A stretch of DNA of 64,000 nucleotides from Oscillospiraceae bacterium (GCA_020024155.1 JAHHUE010000001.1:1-64000); one strand, 5' to 3'; counted from the first letter of the stretch, positions 45,617 to 54,234 are shown. Notes: generated by a model not told the origin, from the letters alone. Numbers and translations: made by a program.

Positions 45617-45891
45617 TATTCGCCTTGAATATCTTTAAAAACTTTTTCATTCGGATTAGAATATCCTAATCTGTTTCTTGCAATACGCTCAACATATTCT
45701 TCTTTGTCTTCAATTTCTAAAAGGCGTTGAATATCATTTGTTTCCAACTGCACCCTTTGTTCCTGTTTTTCAAGGTTTGCAAGCTGTTGGCGTTTTGTCA
45801 TAAGATTAAACTGTGCGTTAACCAAACTAACGGAAAGATATGCAACAACAAGAACAATTGCTATGTATTTTAACTTTACAAATCGTTTCAC
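45616..45891 (-). CDS. divIC: septum formation initiator DivIC/FtsB
   Basis: Small bitopic division protein of 91 residues: a short cytoplasmic start (KRFVKLKY), one membrane helix (about 9-25), a coiled coil (about 30-60, QQLANLEKQEQRVQLE) and the family end EEYVERIARNRLGYSNPNEKVF. It works with FtsL and DivIB at the septum. The start is taken as GTG of VKRF, since TTGGGGA lies eight bases before it; a GTG six codons further up lacks a site. It closes the yabP-yabQ-divIC block. Confidence 0.9.
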   Translation of the reverse strand: MKRFVKLKYIAIVLVVAYLSVSLVNAQFNLMTKRQQLANLEKQEQRVQLETNDIQRLLEIEDKEEYVERIARNRLGYSNPNEKVFKDIQGE

Positions 45892-45921
45892 TATCTTTTC
45901 CCCAATCACATATACATATTA

Positions 45922-46383
45922 CTATATATTATATACATATACATCATCGGTTTTCAAGTGGTCTTTTTTGTCTGTTTTTGTCTGTTTTTGATGTTCTTCT
46001 TTCTTTTTACTTCTTAATATGCAAATTGTAGTGTATTTCTTTTTAACAAAACACAATATCTTGTTTTTTATTCTTACAATTATTTTATCAAAAAAATTGT
46101 GAAATATTTCCGAGAACTTAACATTAAAGCAAAATAGTCCAATAATACCAGCAAAAATGTGATAAATGCGAAAAATTTTATAGTTTGCAAATGAAATTAT
46201 AAAGCTGTAAAGAATAATTGAAAAGAAAATACAAGTTAATATATCTCTTATAAATAACCTTACTTTACCTTTATATAAGAAAATACCTATAATCTGATTA
46301 AAAATAGCTGTTATAAAACCTGCAACAATGCTAAACAAAAAATCTTGTAACAACCAAGAATAGTTTATACTTTCAAAAATCAT
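45922..46383 (-). CDS. yabQ: spore cortex biosynthesis protein YabQ
   Basis: Membrane protein of 153 residues with four to five predicted helices, including SIVAGFITAIFNQIIGIFLY and IFFSIILYSFIISFANY, and a conserved YHIFAGIIGLFCF segment. YabQ is needed for spore cortex formation in B. subtilis. Its ATG overlaps the yabP TGA (ATGA), and the order yabP-yabQ-divIC is exactly conserved. The C-terminal 50 residues are charged and low in complexity. Confidence 0.92.
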   Translation of the reverse strand: MIFESINYSWLLQDFLFSIVAGFITAIFNQIIGIFLYKGKVRLFIRDILTCIFFSIILYSFIISFANYKIFRIYHIFAGIIGLFCFNVKFSEIFHNFFDKIIVRIKNKILCFVKKKYTTICILRSKKKEEHQKQTKTDKKDHLKTDDVYVYNI

Positions 46384-46652
46384 CTAAACAGTTTGGCAAG
46401 GCCACCTTCGCTTTTTCCTTTGGTTGCCTGATATTGTATTAAATCTATATCTCCGGTTATCTGCATTGTTTTGCTGTTTGTACTTATTTCTCCGGCAACA
46501 ATATTTTTTCCGGAAATAACCACTCGCCCATAATCTGTTTTTAAAACAACTTTGCGTTCATCATAAGCCACAACTTGTGTAACGCCGGTTATCTTCATAT
46601 TTTTTCTGTTTTCAAGATACAAAGTATGTTCTGATAAAATTTTATCGGCCAT
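46380..46652 (-). CDS. yabP: sporulation protein YabP
   Basis: Protein of 90 residues of the YabP/YqfC family (spore coat/cortex assembly in the mother cell). Family features are HTLYLENRKNMKITGVTQVV, VVLKTDYGRVVISGKNI and LQIT-type strand (MQITGDIDLIQY). The start is the ATG of ADKILSEH with AAAGGGGTG upstream; seven residues of open frame further up are not supported. Confidence 0.94.
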   Translation of the reverse strand: MADKILSEHTLYLENRKNMKITGVTQVVAYDERKVVLKTDYGRVVISGKNIVAGEISTNSKTMQITGDIDLIQYQATKGKSEGGLAKLFR

Positions 46653-46694
46653 ATAAAACACCCCTTTATGCAATATATGTCCGATAATCTTTTT

Positions 46695-46937
46695 TTATTC
46701 TATAACTGTGTACATTTCTCTGGCACCATCTTTTGTGTTTACATTATCAACACTAAGCACTTTTACTTTTACTGGATTTGTGCCAAACATAATTTCAATT
46801 TCGTCACCTATTTTAACTTGATATGAAGCTTTAACTTCTTTGCCATTAACACTTATTCTGCCAGCATCTGCAACTTCGTTTGCAACTGTGCGACGCTTGA
46901 TAAGGCGAGAAACTTTTAAAAATTTATCTATACGCAT
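46695..46937 (-). CDS. rqcP: RqcP-type S4-domain RNA-binding protein
   Basis: Protein of 80 residues consisting of one S4 domain: MRIDKFLKVSRLIKRRTVAN, ADAGRISVNGKEVKASYQV and KIGDEIEI. In B. subtilis this gene (yabO) encodes RqcP, which helps RqcH add alanine tails to stalled nascent chains on 50S subunits. Position before yabP is the same. AGGAGGCC precedes the ATG. Confidence 0.93.
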   Translation of the reverse strand: MRIDKFLKVSRLIKRRTVANEVADAGRISVNGKEVKASYQVKIGDEIEIMFGTNPVKVKVLSVDNVNTKDGAREMYTVIE

Positions 46938-46963
46938 TTATATGGCCTCCTTTTTTTACTTAA

Positions 46964-46990
46964 AAAGCCGATACTTATGTATCGGCCTTT
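46964..46990 (-). terminator. terminator after hup
   Basis: Stem AAAGGCCGATAC / GTATCGGCTTT with a 4-base loop, then TTAAG on minus. It lies between hup and rqcP, so rqcP-yabP-yabQ-divIC may be read through at low level or have a separate promoter. Confidence 0.75.
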
Positions 46991-47000
46991 GATTTGTTTA

Positions 47001-47276
47001 TTATTTAGAAACAGCGTCTTTAAGAGCTTTGCCTGCTTTAAATACAGGAGCTTTACTTGCTGGAATATCAATTGGCTGTTTTGTTTTTGGGTTATGACCT
47101 TTTCTTGCTGCTCTTTCTTTAACTTCAAAAGTACCAAAACCTACCAAAGAAACTTTATCGCCTTCGCTGAGTGCTTCTGAAATTGAATCAAGAACAGCTG
47201 CAACTGCAATATCAGCATCTTTTTTTGTAAATTCTGTTTTTTCTGCAACTTTTGCAATTAAATCCATTTTAGTCAT
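47001..47276 (-). CDS. hup: DNA-binding protein HU
   Basis: Histone-like protein of 91 residues: [38 protein letters not shown] and [20 protein letters not shown] are the HU signatures, including the proline-tipped DNA-binding arm. It has its own promoter and terminator inside the mazG-rqcP interval, an insertion common in Clostridia. Confidence 0.98.
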   Translation of the reverse strand: MTKMDLIAKVAEKTEFTKKDADIAVAAVLDSISEALSEGDKVSLVGFGTFEVKERAARKGHNPKTKQPIDIPASKAPVFKAGKALKDAVSK

Positions 47277-47350
47277 TTGTTATATCCTCCTGTTTTAACT
47301 GATAAAATCAGTATACTTTTATCATATCTTCCATAAACGGAAGTGTTCTA

Positions 47351-47379
47351 ATTTTACCAAATTAACAAAATATTTGCAA
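47351..47379 (-). promoter_or_regulatory. hup promoter
   Basis: On minus, TTGCAA, 17-base spacer, TAAAAT, about 75 bases before the hup ATG and overlapping the last bases before the mazG stop. Confidence 0.65.
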
Positions 47380-47388
47380 TATCATTTT

Positions 47389-48102
47389 TTACAATTTATG
47401 GTCTAAACCCTTAAAAAATTCAAGTTTTTTGCTATTTTCAAGGCCTAGAGCCTCTTCTGCGTCAGTTTTTGTGCTAGATGACAACATTACTGTGTCAAAC
47501 AATAGTTTGCCCATAACATCAGTACAATCGTCATTTTTAGCAATTTTTTCTTTTACTTCAAAAAGGGATTTTTCAATTTCACTTATAATATTTTCTGGAT
47601 TTTGTTCTATAAGCCCACCTGCAACTGCTCTTTTTTGAAGCTTTTGTGCATACATAAGTGCCGGAAAACTTTTTGGCACAGCGTCAAGAGTTTCGCTCAC
47701 TGTTTTCTGCCCTTTTTCCTCTTTTTTAATTTCTTCCCACTTTGTCAAAACGCCTTCAACAGTTTTGTTTTCATATCCTGCAAATATATGAGGGTGACGC
47801 AACACAAGTTTTTGGGCTATCCCGTCAACAACATCTTCAAAATCAAAAGTGTTTTCTTCTTTCTCAAATTGAGAATGTAACAAAATCTGCAATAAAACAT
47901 CTCCAAGTTCTTCTTGCATAAGTGTTTTATCGTCAAGGTCAATAGCTTCAATTGCTTCGTATGTTTCTTCTATAAAGTTTTTACGGATACTTTTATGTGT
48001 CTGCACTTTATCCCACGGACAGCCATTGTCTTTATCCCTAAGCATTTCAACTATCTTTAAAAGGTCATTTATATTGTATCTGTCTTTTATTTCAAAATTC
48101 AT
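47389..48102 (-). CDS. mazG: nucleoside triphosphate pyrophosphohydrolase MazG
   Basis: House-cleaning NTP pyrophosphatase of 237 residues with the tandem MazG arrangement: the first domain has RDKDNGCPWDKVQTHKSIRK and EETYEAIEAIDLDD and EELGDVLLQILLHS; the second (about 150-235) is diverged. Several acidic metal ligands of the first domain are intact. The B. subtilis orthologue YabN also has an N-terminal methylase-like domain, absent here. It follows the flippase gene as in the conserved order. Confidence 0.93.
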   Translation of the reverse strand: MNFEIKDRYNINDLLKIVEMLRDKDNGCPWDKVQTHKSIRKNFIEETYEAIEAIDLDDKTLMQEELGDVLLQILLHSQFEKEENTFDFEDVVDGIAQKLVLRHPHIFAGYENKTVEGVLTKWEEIKKEEKGQKTVSETLDAVPKSFPALMYAQKLQKRAVAGGLIEQNPENIISEIEKSLFEVKEKIAKNDDCTDVMGKLLFDTVMLSSSTKTDAEEALGLENSKKLEFFKGLDHKL

Positions 48103-48149
48103 ATCGTTTCTCCTATCATATTCATAATAATATGATACTATTTTCGATA

Positions 48150-49718
48150 CTATATATCAACAAAAAAACCTGTTAATATGGTTATTAAAAAGTACCCTAG
48201 ACAAAATAATATGCCAGAAAAAGCAACAGTTAAAAAATCAGGAAGTGCGTATAATAAATTCTGCATAATATACATAACTGCTGTTACAGCAACAACTGAC
48301 GCTGACAACGGCACAAAAAATATTTTTATAAAATTAAAATTTATACCTGCTTTTTTTATTTTAACTAAACTTAATATAAATATTATTGTATAAAAAATAC
48401 AATTTGATACAGCAAATGCTCTTATATTTATTTCTGGTATACCACTTAGAAAAAGGCTTATTGCACATTTAATCACTGAGGCTATCAGAAGTATTCTAAA
48501 TACCTCTTTGCTTTTATCCCAAGCGTATAAAATATTATTAAATGCAAAAATAAATGATGCCAGAATCCCAAAGGGTATTATTATTCCAAGAAGTGCAGAA
48601 GATATATTGGTTTGACTTTCCGTTGTAGAAAACAAAAAAGACAATATTTCCTTTCTATAAAAAAATGCATATGTGCACATAGGAACACTTATTCCACTTG
48701 TAACAATAAATAATTTATTTGCTGATTTTTGCAGCTGACTTTTATTTTCTGTAACTGTCGCCTTTGTAATAAGTGGCAGACAAGCCACACCAACAGAAGA
48801 TAAAGCTGCCGGTACAAGATTAAATATTGTAAGCACCATACCTTGATATATTCCAAAAAGGTATATAGATATTTCTCCGGCTCCTTTAAAAGAACCTCCT
48901 TTATAGCTTTGCATTACAACATCATATGGAAGTTTTTTAATTATCGGCAAACATACAGCAGTGTCAAAGAAATTTACAAGAGAAACCAATAATGCTGATA
49001 CTGATATAGGCACTGACATTTTAAGCAATTTACGCCCTGATATGCATTTTGTTTTTGAAAATCTGTTATTTTTTATATATTTATCTCTTACGGATAAAAA
49101 CAGGTATAAAGCACATATAAATCCAGATACCGATACAGCCATAAGACAAATTACAATAGGTAAATCTTGCTGAGTAGTTCTCATAATATATTTAACAAAA
49201 AATACACCAGATAAACCCAAAACCGTTTTGCTTACACTTTCCAGTATATTGGATTTTGCAGTTGGCAACATATTCATTTTTCCTTGTGTATATCCTTTAT
49301 AAACAGACTCGGCAGTTGCAAAAAGTATGTTTGGCGAAAGTATCATTGACCCCGTTAGTATAACTTTATCATTGAGTATTTTTGAATATACAGAAGAAAA
49401 AAGCAAAAAAACTATGGTAAAAAAAATAGAAACCGTCATATAAACAAATAATGCTTTTCTTTTAAGTATAGGCAGTTTTTCTGTTTCTTTTCTGGCATAA
49501 TATTGTGCAGTATATTTTGATATACACGGCGTTATACCTGCTGTTGCAAAAGAATAAAACGGCATAAAAATATTAAAAATTGTACTGTATCTTCCCATAG
49601 AATATGGGCCAAGCATACGAGTGAGTGGTATACGATAAGCTGCACTGAGAACTTTAACCACTACACCGCTTATAACAAGTATAGCCCCTGCTTTTAAAAA
49701 ACGGTTGTCTTTTTTCAT
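48150..49718 (-). CDS. MOP-superfamily polysaccharide flippase (SpoVB/YabM type)
   Basis: Membrane protein of 522 residues with about 14 helices, opening KAGAILVISGVVVKVLSAAYRIPLTRMLGP (read: VVVKVLSAAYRIPLTRMLG), the signature of the SpoVB/MurJ-like branch. Such proteins flip lipid-linked precursors such as lipid II; SpoVB acts in spore cortex formation. Position upstream of mazG-rqcP-yabP-yabQ corresponds to B. subtilis yabM. The precise substrate cannot be read from sequence. Confidence 0.9.
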   Translation of the reverse strand: MKKDNRFLKAGAILVISGVVVKVLSAAYRIPLTRMLGPYSMGRYSTIFNIFMPFYSFATAGITPCISKYTAQYYARKETEKLPILKRKALFVYMTVSIFFTIVFLLFSSVYSKILNDKVILTGSMILSPNILFATAESVYKGYTQGKMNMLPTAKSNILESVSKTVLGLSGVFFVKYIMRTTQQDLPIVICLMAVSVSGFICALYLFLSVRDKYIKNNRFSKTKCISGRKLLKMSVPISVSALLVSLVNFFDTAVCLPIIKKLPYDVVMQSYKGGSFKGAGEISIYLFGIYQGMVLTIFNLVPAALSSVGVACLPLITKATVTENKSQLQKSANKLFIVTSGISVPMCTYAFFYRKEILSFLFSTTESQTNISSALLGIIIPFGILASFIFAFNNILYAWDKSKEVFRILLIASVIKCAISLFLSGIPEINIRAFAVSNCIFYTIIFILSLVKIKKAGINFNFIKIFFVPLSASVVAVTAVMYIMQNLLYALPDFLTVAFSGILFCLGYFLITILTGFFVDI

Positions 49719-49846
49719 ATAAAACTCTTTCTTATTTTTGTTTTATATTATTTATATAAGAATTTCATATTTTTATGATATAAAATATATTTAATTTTAT
49801 ATTTGTTAGACATAAAAAGATACACATCAAAAAGCTAGCTATATAT

Positions 49847-50728
49847 TTATACTCCCTGCAAGTTAAATGGTGGTATAAAACTTTCGCTTGCAGATTCTCC
49901 CTCTTGGATAAATCCGTTTTCAACCCCTATATCTACTGCATAATCAACCACTTCGTCATATTCTTTGCTGGTTATTTTTCTGTTTATTTCAGGATATTTA
50001 TCAAGGTTTGTACATGGTGTGTACTGGCTCATAATACTTATATAAATATCATCTTTGTATGTCTTGTATAGATATTCGATTATCTTTTTTGTCTGCTCAG
50101 TCTGATTTGGTAGCACAAGCACACGCACAATAACACCTTTTTGTATTATTCCGTTATCGTCAAATACACATTTACCAACTTGTCTAACCATTGCATCAAT
50201 TGCTTTTTTTGCAACCTCAGGATAATCATAACAAAAAGAATATTTTTTAGCTGTTTCTCTGTCTATATATTTAAAATCCGGAAGATAAACATCAACCAAA
50301 CCATCAAGATTTTCAATTGCTTCAACCTTTTCATAACTGCTTGTATTGTACACAATTGGTATATTTAACCCTTTTTCTCTTGCCATAATAATACTTTTGG
50401 CAATCTGTACAGAATAATGTGTAGGTGTAACTAAATTTATATTATTGGCTTTTTTATTTTGCAGTTCTAAATATATATCACTTAACCTATCAAGTGTTAT
50501 AGTTTTGCCAAAGCCTATATGTGATATATCTTGATTTTGACAGAACACGCACCCCATATTGCAACCGGAAAAAAACACTGTGCCACTTCCCTCTTCTCCG
50601 GAAATACAAGGTTCTTCCCAAAAATGTAAAGCTGCTCTTGATATTTTTACCTGTTCTGACATTTTGCAGTATCCAACAGAAACATTTCTGTCTATATTGC
50701 AATTTCTTGGACATAAATTACATAACAT
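49847..50728 (-). CDS. PflA-like radical-SAM protein
   Basis: Radical-SAM protein of 293 residues. An N-terminal cysteine group (C3, C6, C10, C21 in CNLCPRNC...GYC) precedes the SAM motif C56-x3-C60-x2-C63 in GCNMGCVFCQN. The architecture is that of the 'PflA-like' group (COG1313), distinct from true pyruvate formate-lyase activase. VTPTHYSVQI and VDVYLPDFKY are shared with that group. No glycyl-radical enzyme is adjacent, though nrdD lies 1 kb away on the other side of spoIIR. Target unknown. Confidence 0.87.
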   Translation of the reverse strand: MLCNLCPRNCNIDRNVSVGYCKMSEQVKISRAALHFWEEPCISGEEGSGTVFFSGCNMGCVFCQNQDISHIGFGKTITLDRLSDIYLELQNKKANNINLVTPTHYSVQIAKSIIMAREKGLNIPIVYNTSSYEKVEAIENLDGLVDVYLPDFKYIDRETAKKYSFCYDYPEVAKKAIDAMVRQVGKCVFDDNGIIQKGVIVRVLVLPNQTEQTKKIIEYLYKTYKDDIYISIMSQYTPCTNLDKYPEINRKITSKEYDEVVDYAVDIGVENGFIQEGESASESFIPPFNLQGV

Positions 50729-50815
50729 TTTGCTAACTTCACTTTATAATAAATTTCTGATTTATTATTTTATCATAGTTAATATATGTTTACAACCAAA
50801 CTATAAATACACAAA

Positions 50816-51424
50816 TTAGATGTTATTATATTTTTTATATTTTTTATCTGAGAATTTCATTTTTATATTTTCATATATTTCAATAATTTTAAATCTTGCT
50901 GTTATTTCATCTGTTTTTATAAAATCGTCTTGATTTTCAAGTGTAATTTCTCCAACACTTTGACTGCATAACGCCGGATACATTACACACCACCAGTTTT
51001 TTCCTTCTGCTTGTCCAAGTCTTACTGTTATAGCCTTGTATTCTCCCTGAGGAAGTGCAAAGCCATCATATTTTGTTGTATCAAAATAGAAATCTTCAAT
51101 AGAGCATTTTGCGTCATAATCTGTGTTTATATCATCAAGATATTTGTTTATTCTTTCTTCAAGCAGCGGAATATTCTTTTGCGTAAACTCCATTGCCTGA
51201 GCAAAATCTTTTACATTTACAGGCAAAATATCTTCCATTTCAAGTATTTTATCTCTTACCATAAGTTTTTGCTGTTGGTCATATTCTGAATTACTGTTTG
51301 CAATTATATGCAATCTAAGTGTATTTTCTTTTATATTATTTGCTTGAACAATATATTGAGAGCATACTGAAAAAACTATTGTAAATAAAAGTGCTGTAAG
51401 TACGGATATTTCTTTTTTGTTCAT
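50816..51424 (-). CDS. spoIIR: stage II sporulation protein R
   Basis: Secreted signalling protein of 202 residues made in the forespore under sigma-F; it triggers SpoIIGA to process pro-sigma-E in the mother cell. A signal/anchor helix (about 7-28) is followed by the family block ENTLRLHIIANSNSEYDQQ and AEGKNWWCVMYPALC. AGAGGAAC precedes the ATG. A TTTGCATA box about 60-70 bases upstream resembles the -35 of sigma-F/G promoters, but the -10 is not convincing. Good marker that the organism forms spores. Confidence 0.96.
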   Translation of the reverse strand: MNKKEISVLTALLFTIVFSVCSQYIVQANNIKENTLRLHIIANSNSEYDQQQKLMVRDKILEMEDILPVNVKDFAQAMEFTQKNIPLLEERINKYLDDINTDYDAKCSIEDFYFDTTKYDGFALPQGEYKAITVRLGQAEGKNWWCVMYPALCSQSVGEITLENQDDFIKTDEITARFKIIEIYENIKMKFSDKKYKKYNNI

Positions 51425-51633
51425 AATGTTGTTCCTCTTTTAAATTTTATATCCTAATTATTGGTAAAAATTTTTTCTATATGCAAAAAAAATTTACGCA
51501 ATTTTTACTTTATTTAGCCACTTTATTGCAAATAAATTTATAAAAAAACACTATAAACTATTTACAAAAAATATTATCGTGAAAGTGTATAAAACATTTA
51601 CCGTTTTTTATACTAGTTTTTATTCTTTGGCTA

Positions 51634-51662
51634 TTTACACACAAGATATTGGATAGTATAAT
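51634..51662 (+). promoter_or_regulatory. nrdD promoter
   Basis: TTTACA, 17-base spacer, TATAAT on plus, about 50 bases before the nrdD ATG. A NrdR-like box covers its -35 end and spacer. Confidence 0.75.
51639..51654 (+). promoter_or_regulatory. NrdR-like box 1
   Basis: ACACAAGATATTGGAT matches the NrdR consensus ACACWATATATWGTGT at 13 of 16 positions. It overlaps the -35 and spacer of the nrdD promoter, where a repressor would block polymerase. Confidence 0.6.
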
Positions 51663-51670
51663 TATATTCG

Positions 51671-51686
51671 CAACTAGATATTGTAG
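51671..51686 (+). promoter_or_regulatory. NrdR-like box 2
   Basis: CAACTAGATATTGTAG shares the AGATATTG core with box 1 and begins exactly 32 bases after it, about three helical turns, the usual spacing of paired NrdR boxes. It matches the consensus at 11 of 16 positions. Confidence 0.55.
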
Positions 51687-51712
51687 AAATAATAAGAGAA
51701 AGCGGTGCAATA

Positions 51713-54031
51713 ATGCTTACAAGTATTGTAAAAAGAGATGGCCGTGTAGTAATTTACGACCGTAATAAAATTAAAATGGCTGTTCTTAAAGCTATGGAAG
51801 CCTGCAATAACACAGACTTTGAAAAAGCAGACGAAATAGCTGTTGCTGTTGAAGATTACTTTAATAGCAAAAAAACAGATAACACTCCAAGTGTTGAAGA
51901 AATACAGGACAGAGTTGAAATTGAACTAATGTCACACGGTCTTGAAGCTGTTGCAAAACACTATATTCTGTATCGTGCATCAAGAAGTAATATTCGTGAA
52001 AGAAATACAAAACTTATGCAAGTTTTTGATGAAATTACATTTAGTGATGCTGTTGACAGTGATGTTAAAAGAGAAAACGCAAATATTGATGGTGACACAC
52101 CTATGGGCACAATGCTCAAATATGGCAGTGAAGGTGCAAAAGACTATTATTTAAAATTTCTCTTGTCCCCAGACCAAGCACAAGCACATAAAGACGGATA
52201 TATTCATATCCATGACTTTGACTTTTATGCTCTCACAACAACCTGTTGTCAGATTGACCTTATAAAATTGTTTAAAGGTGGTTTTTCCACTGGTCACGGT
52301 TTTTTAAGAGAGCCAAACGATATTCAAAGTTATTCTGCTCTTGCTTGCATTGCAATTCAGTCAAACCAAAATGACCAGCACGGTGGTCAAAGTATCGTTA
52401 ACTTTGATTACGGACTTGCTGATGGTGTTAAAAAGACATATAGAAAACTTTATTTAAAAAACATTGCAAAAGTTGGAGAAGTTCTTGGCGAAGATATTTC
52501 TTACGACCAAATCAAAGAAATTTCTATGGATGTAACAGAAAAATGTGGTGCAATTCCAACAATTACACCTAATGCAGAATATATAAAACTTGAGCTTGAA
52601 GCTTTGAAAAAGGTATTTAAAGACCCTGAAAATGCTGTAAAAGCTCAGAATTTTGCATTAAAGAAAACAGAAGAAGAAACAGATAAAGCAACATATCAAG
52701 CTATGGAAGCTCTTATCCACAACTTAAACACTATGCACTCTCGTGCAGGAGCTCAAACTCCCTTCTCCTCTATCAACTATGGTATGGATACATCTGATGA
52801 AGGCAGAATGATTATGAAAAATGTTCTTCTTGCAACAGAGGCTGGTTTGGGTCACGGAGAAACTCCTATATTCCCAATTCAGATTTTCCGTGTTAAAGAA
52901 GGTGTAAACTACAACCCTGGGGATAAAAACTATGATTTGTTCCAACTTGCTATAAAAGTAAGCGCAAAACGATTGTTCCCTAACTTTTCTTTCCAAGATG
53001 CTCCATTTAACCTTAAATATTACAATCCAAAAGATGTAAGAACAGAAGTTGGTTATATGGGTTGCAGAACAAGAGTTGTTGGCAACACTTATGACCCTGA
53101 AAATGAAATAACTTATGGCAGAGGCAACTTGTCATTTACATCTATAAATCTTCCACGACTTGCTATTGAAGCAAAAGGCAATGAAGATGTATTCTATAAT
53201 AGCCTTAAAAAATATATTGATTTGTGTGTAAAACAATTGCTTGACCGTTTTGCTATACAGAAAAAGAAAAAAGTTAAAAACTTTCCTTTCCTTATGGGTC
53301 AAGGCGTATGGCTTGGAAGTGATAACCTTGGATATGATGACGAAGTTGGCGAAGTATTAAAACACGGCACATTGTCAGTTGGCTTTATCGGGCTTGCAGA
53401 GGCACTTACAGCACTTTACGGCAAACATCACGGTGAAAGCGAAGAAAGCCAGAAAAAAGGTCTTGAAATCATCGGGTATATGAGAAAAGTTCTTGATGAT
53501 TATTCTGAAAAATATAAGTTGAACTTCTCACTTCTTGCAACTCCGGCAGAAGGTTTATCTGGTCGTTTTGTTCGTATGGATAAAAAACGCTTTGGTGAAA
53601 TTAAGGGTATTACAGACAAGGAATACTATACAAACAGTTTCCATGTTCCTGTTGCTTATGAAATATCAGCATTTGATAAAATAAATATCGAAGCTCCTTA
53701 TCACGAACTCACAAACGGTGGTCATATAACTTATGTTGAACTTGACGGCGATATAAGCCAAAACCTTGAAGCTTTTGAAAGCGTTGTAAGATGTATGAAA
53801 GAAGCAGGCATTGGCTATGGTGCTATTAACCACCCAGTTGACCGTGACCCAGTTTGTGGCTATAACGGCATAATTGGTGATGTTTGTCCTCGTTGTGGAA
53901 GAAGAGACGGAGAAGGTGTTTCACTTGAAAAACTTCAAAAACTTGGTCTTTACAAACATTTAAACGCATCAACTCTCGGTCAATGCGGAAATCAACTTGA
54001 AGAAGCTGATAGAATTCCTAATAGTTTATAA
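51713..54031 (+). CDS. nrdD: anaerobic ribonucleoside-triphosphate reductase, large fragment lacking the glycyl-radical loop
   Basis: Class III ribonucleotide reductase of 772 residues, making dNTPs without oxygen. The N-terminal ATP cone (about 1-95: VKRDGRVVIYDRNKIKMAV) is followed by the catalytic barrel with the active-site cysteine pair C178-C179 in TTTCCQIDL and C451 in GYMGCRTRV. A zinc-type end has CGYNGIIGDVCPRCGRRDG. Normal NrdD proteins then continue into the radical loop RITGYLVG, but here 43 unrelated residues (LEKLQKLGLYKHLNAST ... with one further cysteine) lead to a TAA. The missing loop is in the next ORF. The gene is under two NrdR-like boxes. No nrdG activase gene is in the window. 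Confidence 0.93.
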   Translation: MLTSIVKRDGRVVIYDRNKIKMAVLKAMEACNNTDFEKADEIAVAVEDYFNSKKTDNTPSVEEIQDRVEIELMSHGLEAVAKHYILYRASRSNIRERNTKLMQVFDEITFSDAVDSDVKRENANIDGDTPMGTMLKYGSEGAKDYYLKFLLSPDQAQAHKDGYIHIHDFDFYALTTTCCQIDLIKLFKGGFSTGHGFLREPNDIQSYSALACIAIQSNQNDQHGGQSIVNFDYGLADGVKKTYRKLYLKNIAKVGEVLGEDISYDQIKEISMDVTEKCGAIPTITPNAEYIKLELEALKKVFKDPENAVKAQNFALKKTEEETDKATYQAMEALIHNLNTMHSRAGAQTPFSSINYGMDTSDEGRMIMKNVLLATEAGLGHGETPIFPIQIFRVKEGVNYNPGDKNYDLFQLAIKVSAKRLFPNFSFQDAPFNLKYYNPKDVRTEVGYMGCRTRVVGNTYDPENEITYGRGNLSFTSINLPRLAIEAKGNEDVFYNSLKKYIDLCVKQLLDRFAIQKKKKVKNFPFLMGQGVWLGSDNLGYDDEVGEVLKHGTLSVGFIGLAEALTALYGKHHGESEESQKKGLEIIGYMRKVLDDYSEKYKLNFSLLATPAEGLSGRFVRMDKKRFGEIKGITDKEYYTNSFHVPVAYEISAFDKINIEAPYHELTNGGHITYVELDGDISQNLEAFESVVRCMKEAGIGYGAINHPVDRDPVCGYNGIIGDVCPRCGRRDGEGVSLEKLQKLGLYKHLNASTLGQCGNQLEEADRIPNSL

Positions 54032-54061
54032 TTTATATATTTATATATGGGGGTAATTATT

Positions 54062-54217
54062 ATGAAATACAATCCAGAAACAAATTTGGTTGGCGAAGGT
54101 GTTAAATTTGAAAGAATTCGCCGTATAACAGGCTATCTTGTTGGTACTGTTGACCGTTTTAATGACGGCAAAAGAGCTGAAGAAAGAGATAGAGTTAAAC
54201 ACTGTACTGCAAAATAA
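54062..54217 (+). CDS. stand-alone glycyl-radical C-terminal domain of NrdD
   Basis: Short protein of 51 residues, 30 bases after nrdD, with its own strong site (GGGGG, nine bases before the ATG). It reads KFERIRRITGYLVGTVDRF then NDGKRAEERDRVKH, which is the C-terminus of class III reductases; the radical glycine is G24 in RITGYL. Alone it cannot be an enzyme. It most likely docks on the large fragment and receives the radical, much as GrcA/YfiD does for pyruvate formate-lyase. The GEGV just before the motif also occurs at the point where the large ORF diverges. A terminator follows. Confidence 0.85.
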   Translation: MKYNPETNLVGEGVKFERIRRITGYLVGTVDRFNDGKRAEERDRVKHCTAK

Positions 54218-54234
54218 TTTGTATTATAAGCTAA

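Noticed and set aside
53915-54093. A self-splicing intron joining the two nrdD pieces
   Set aside because: The interval is only about 170 bases, shorter than group I or II introns, shows no core motifs I recognise, and the second piece has its own start codon and ribosome-binding site.
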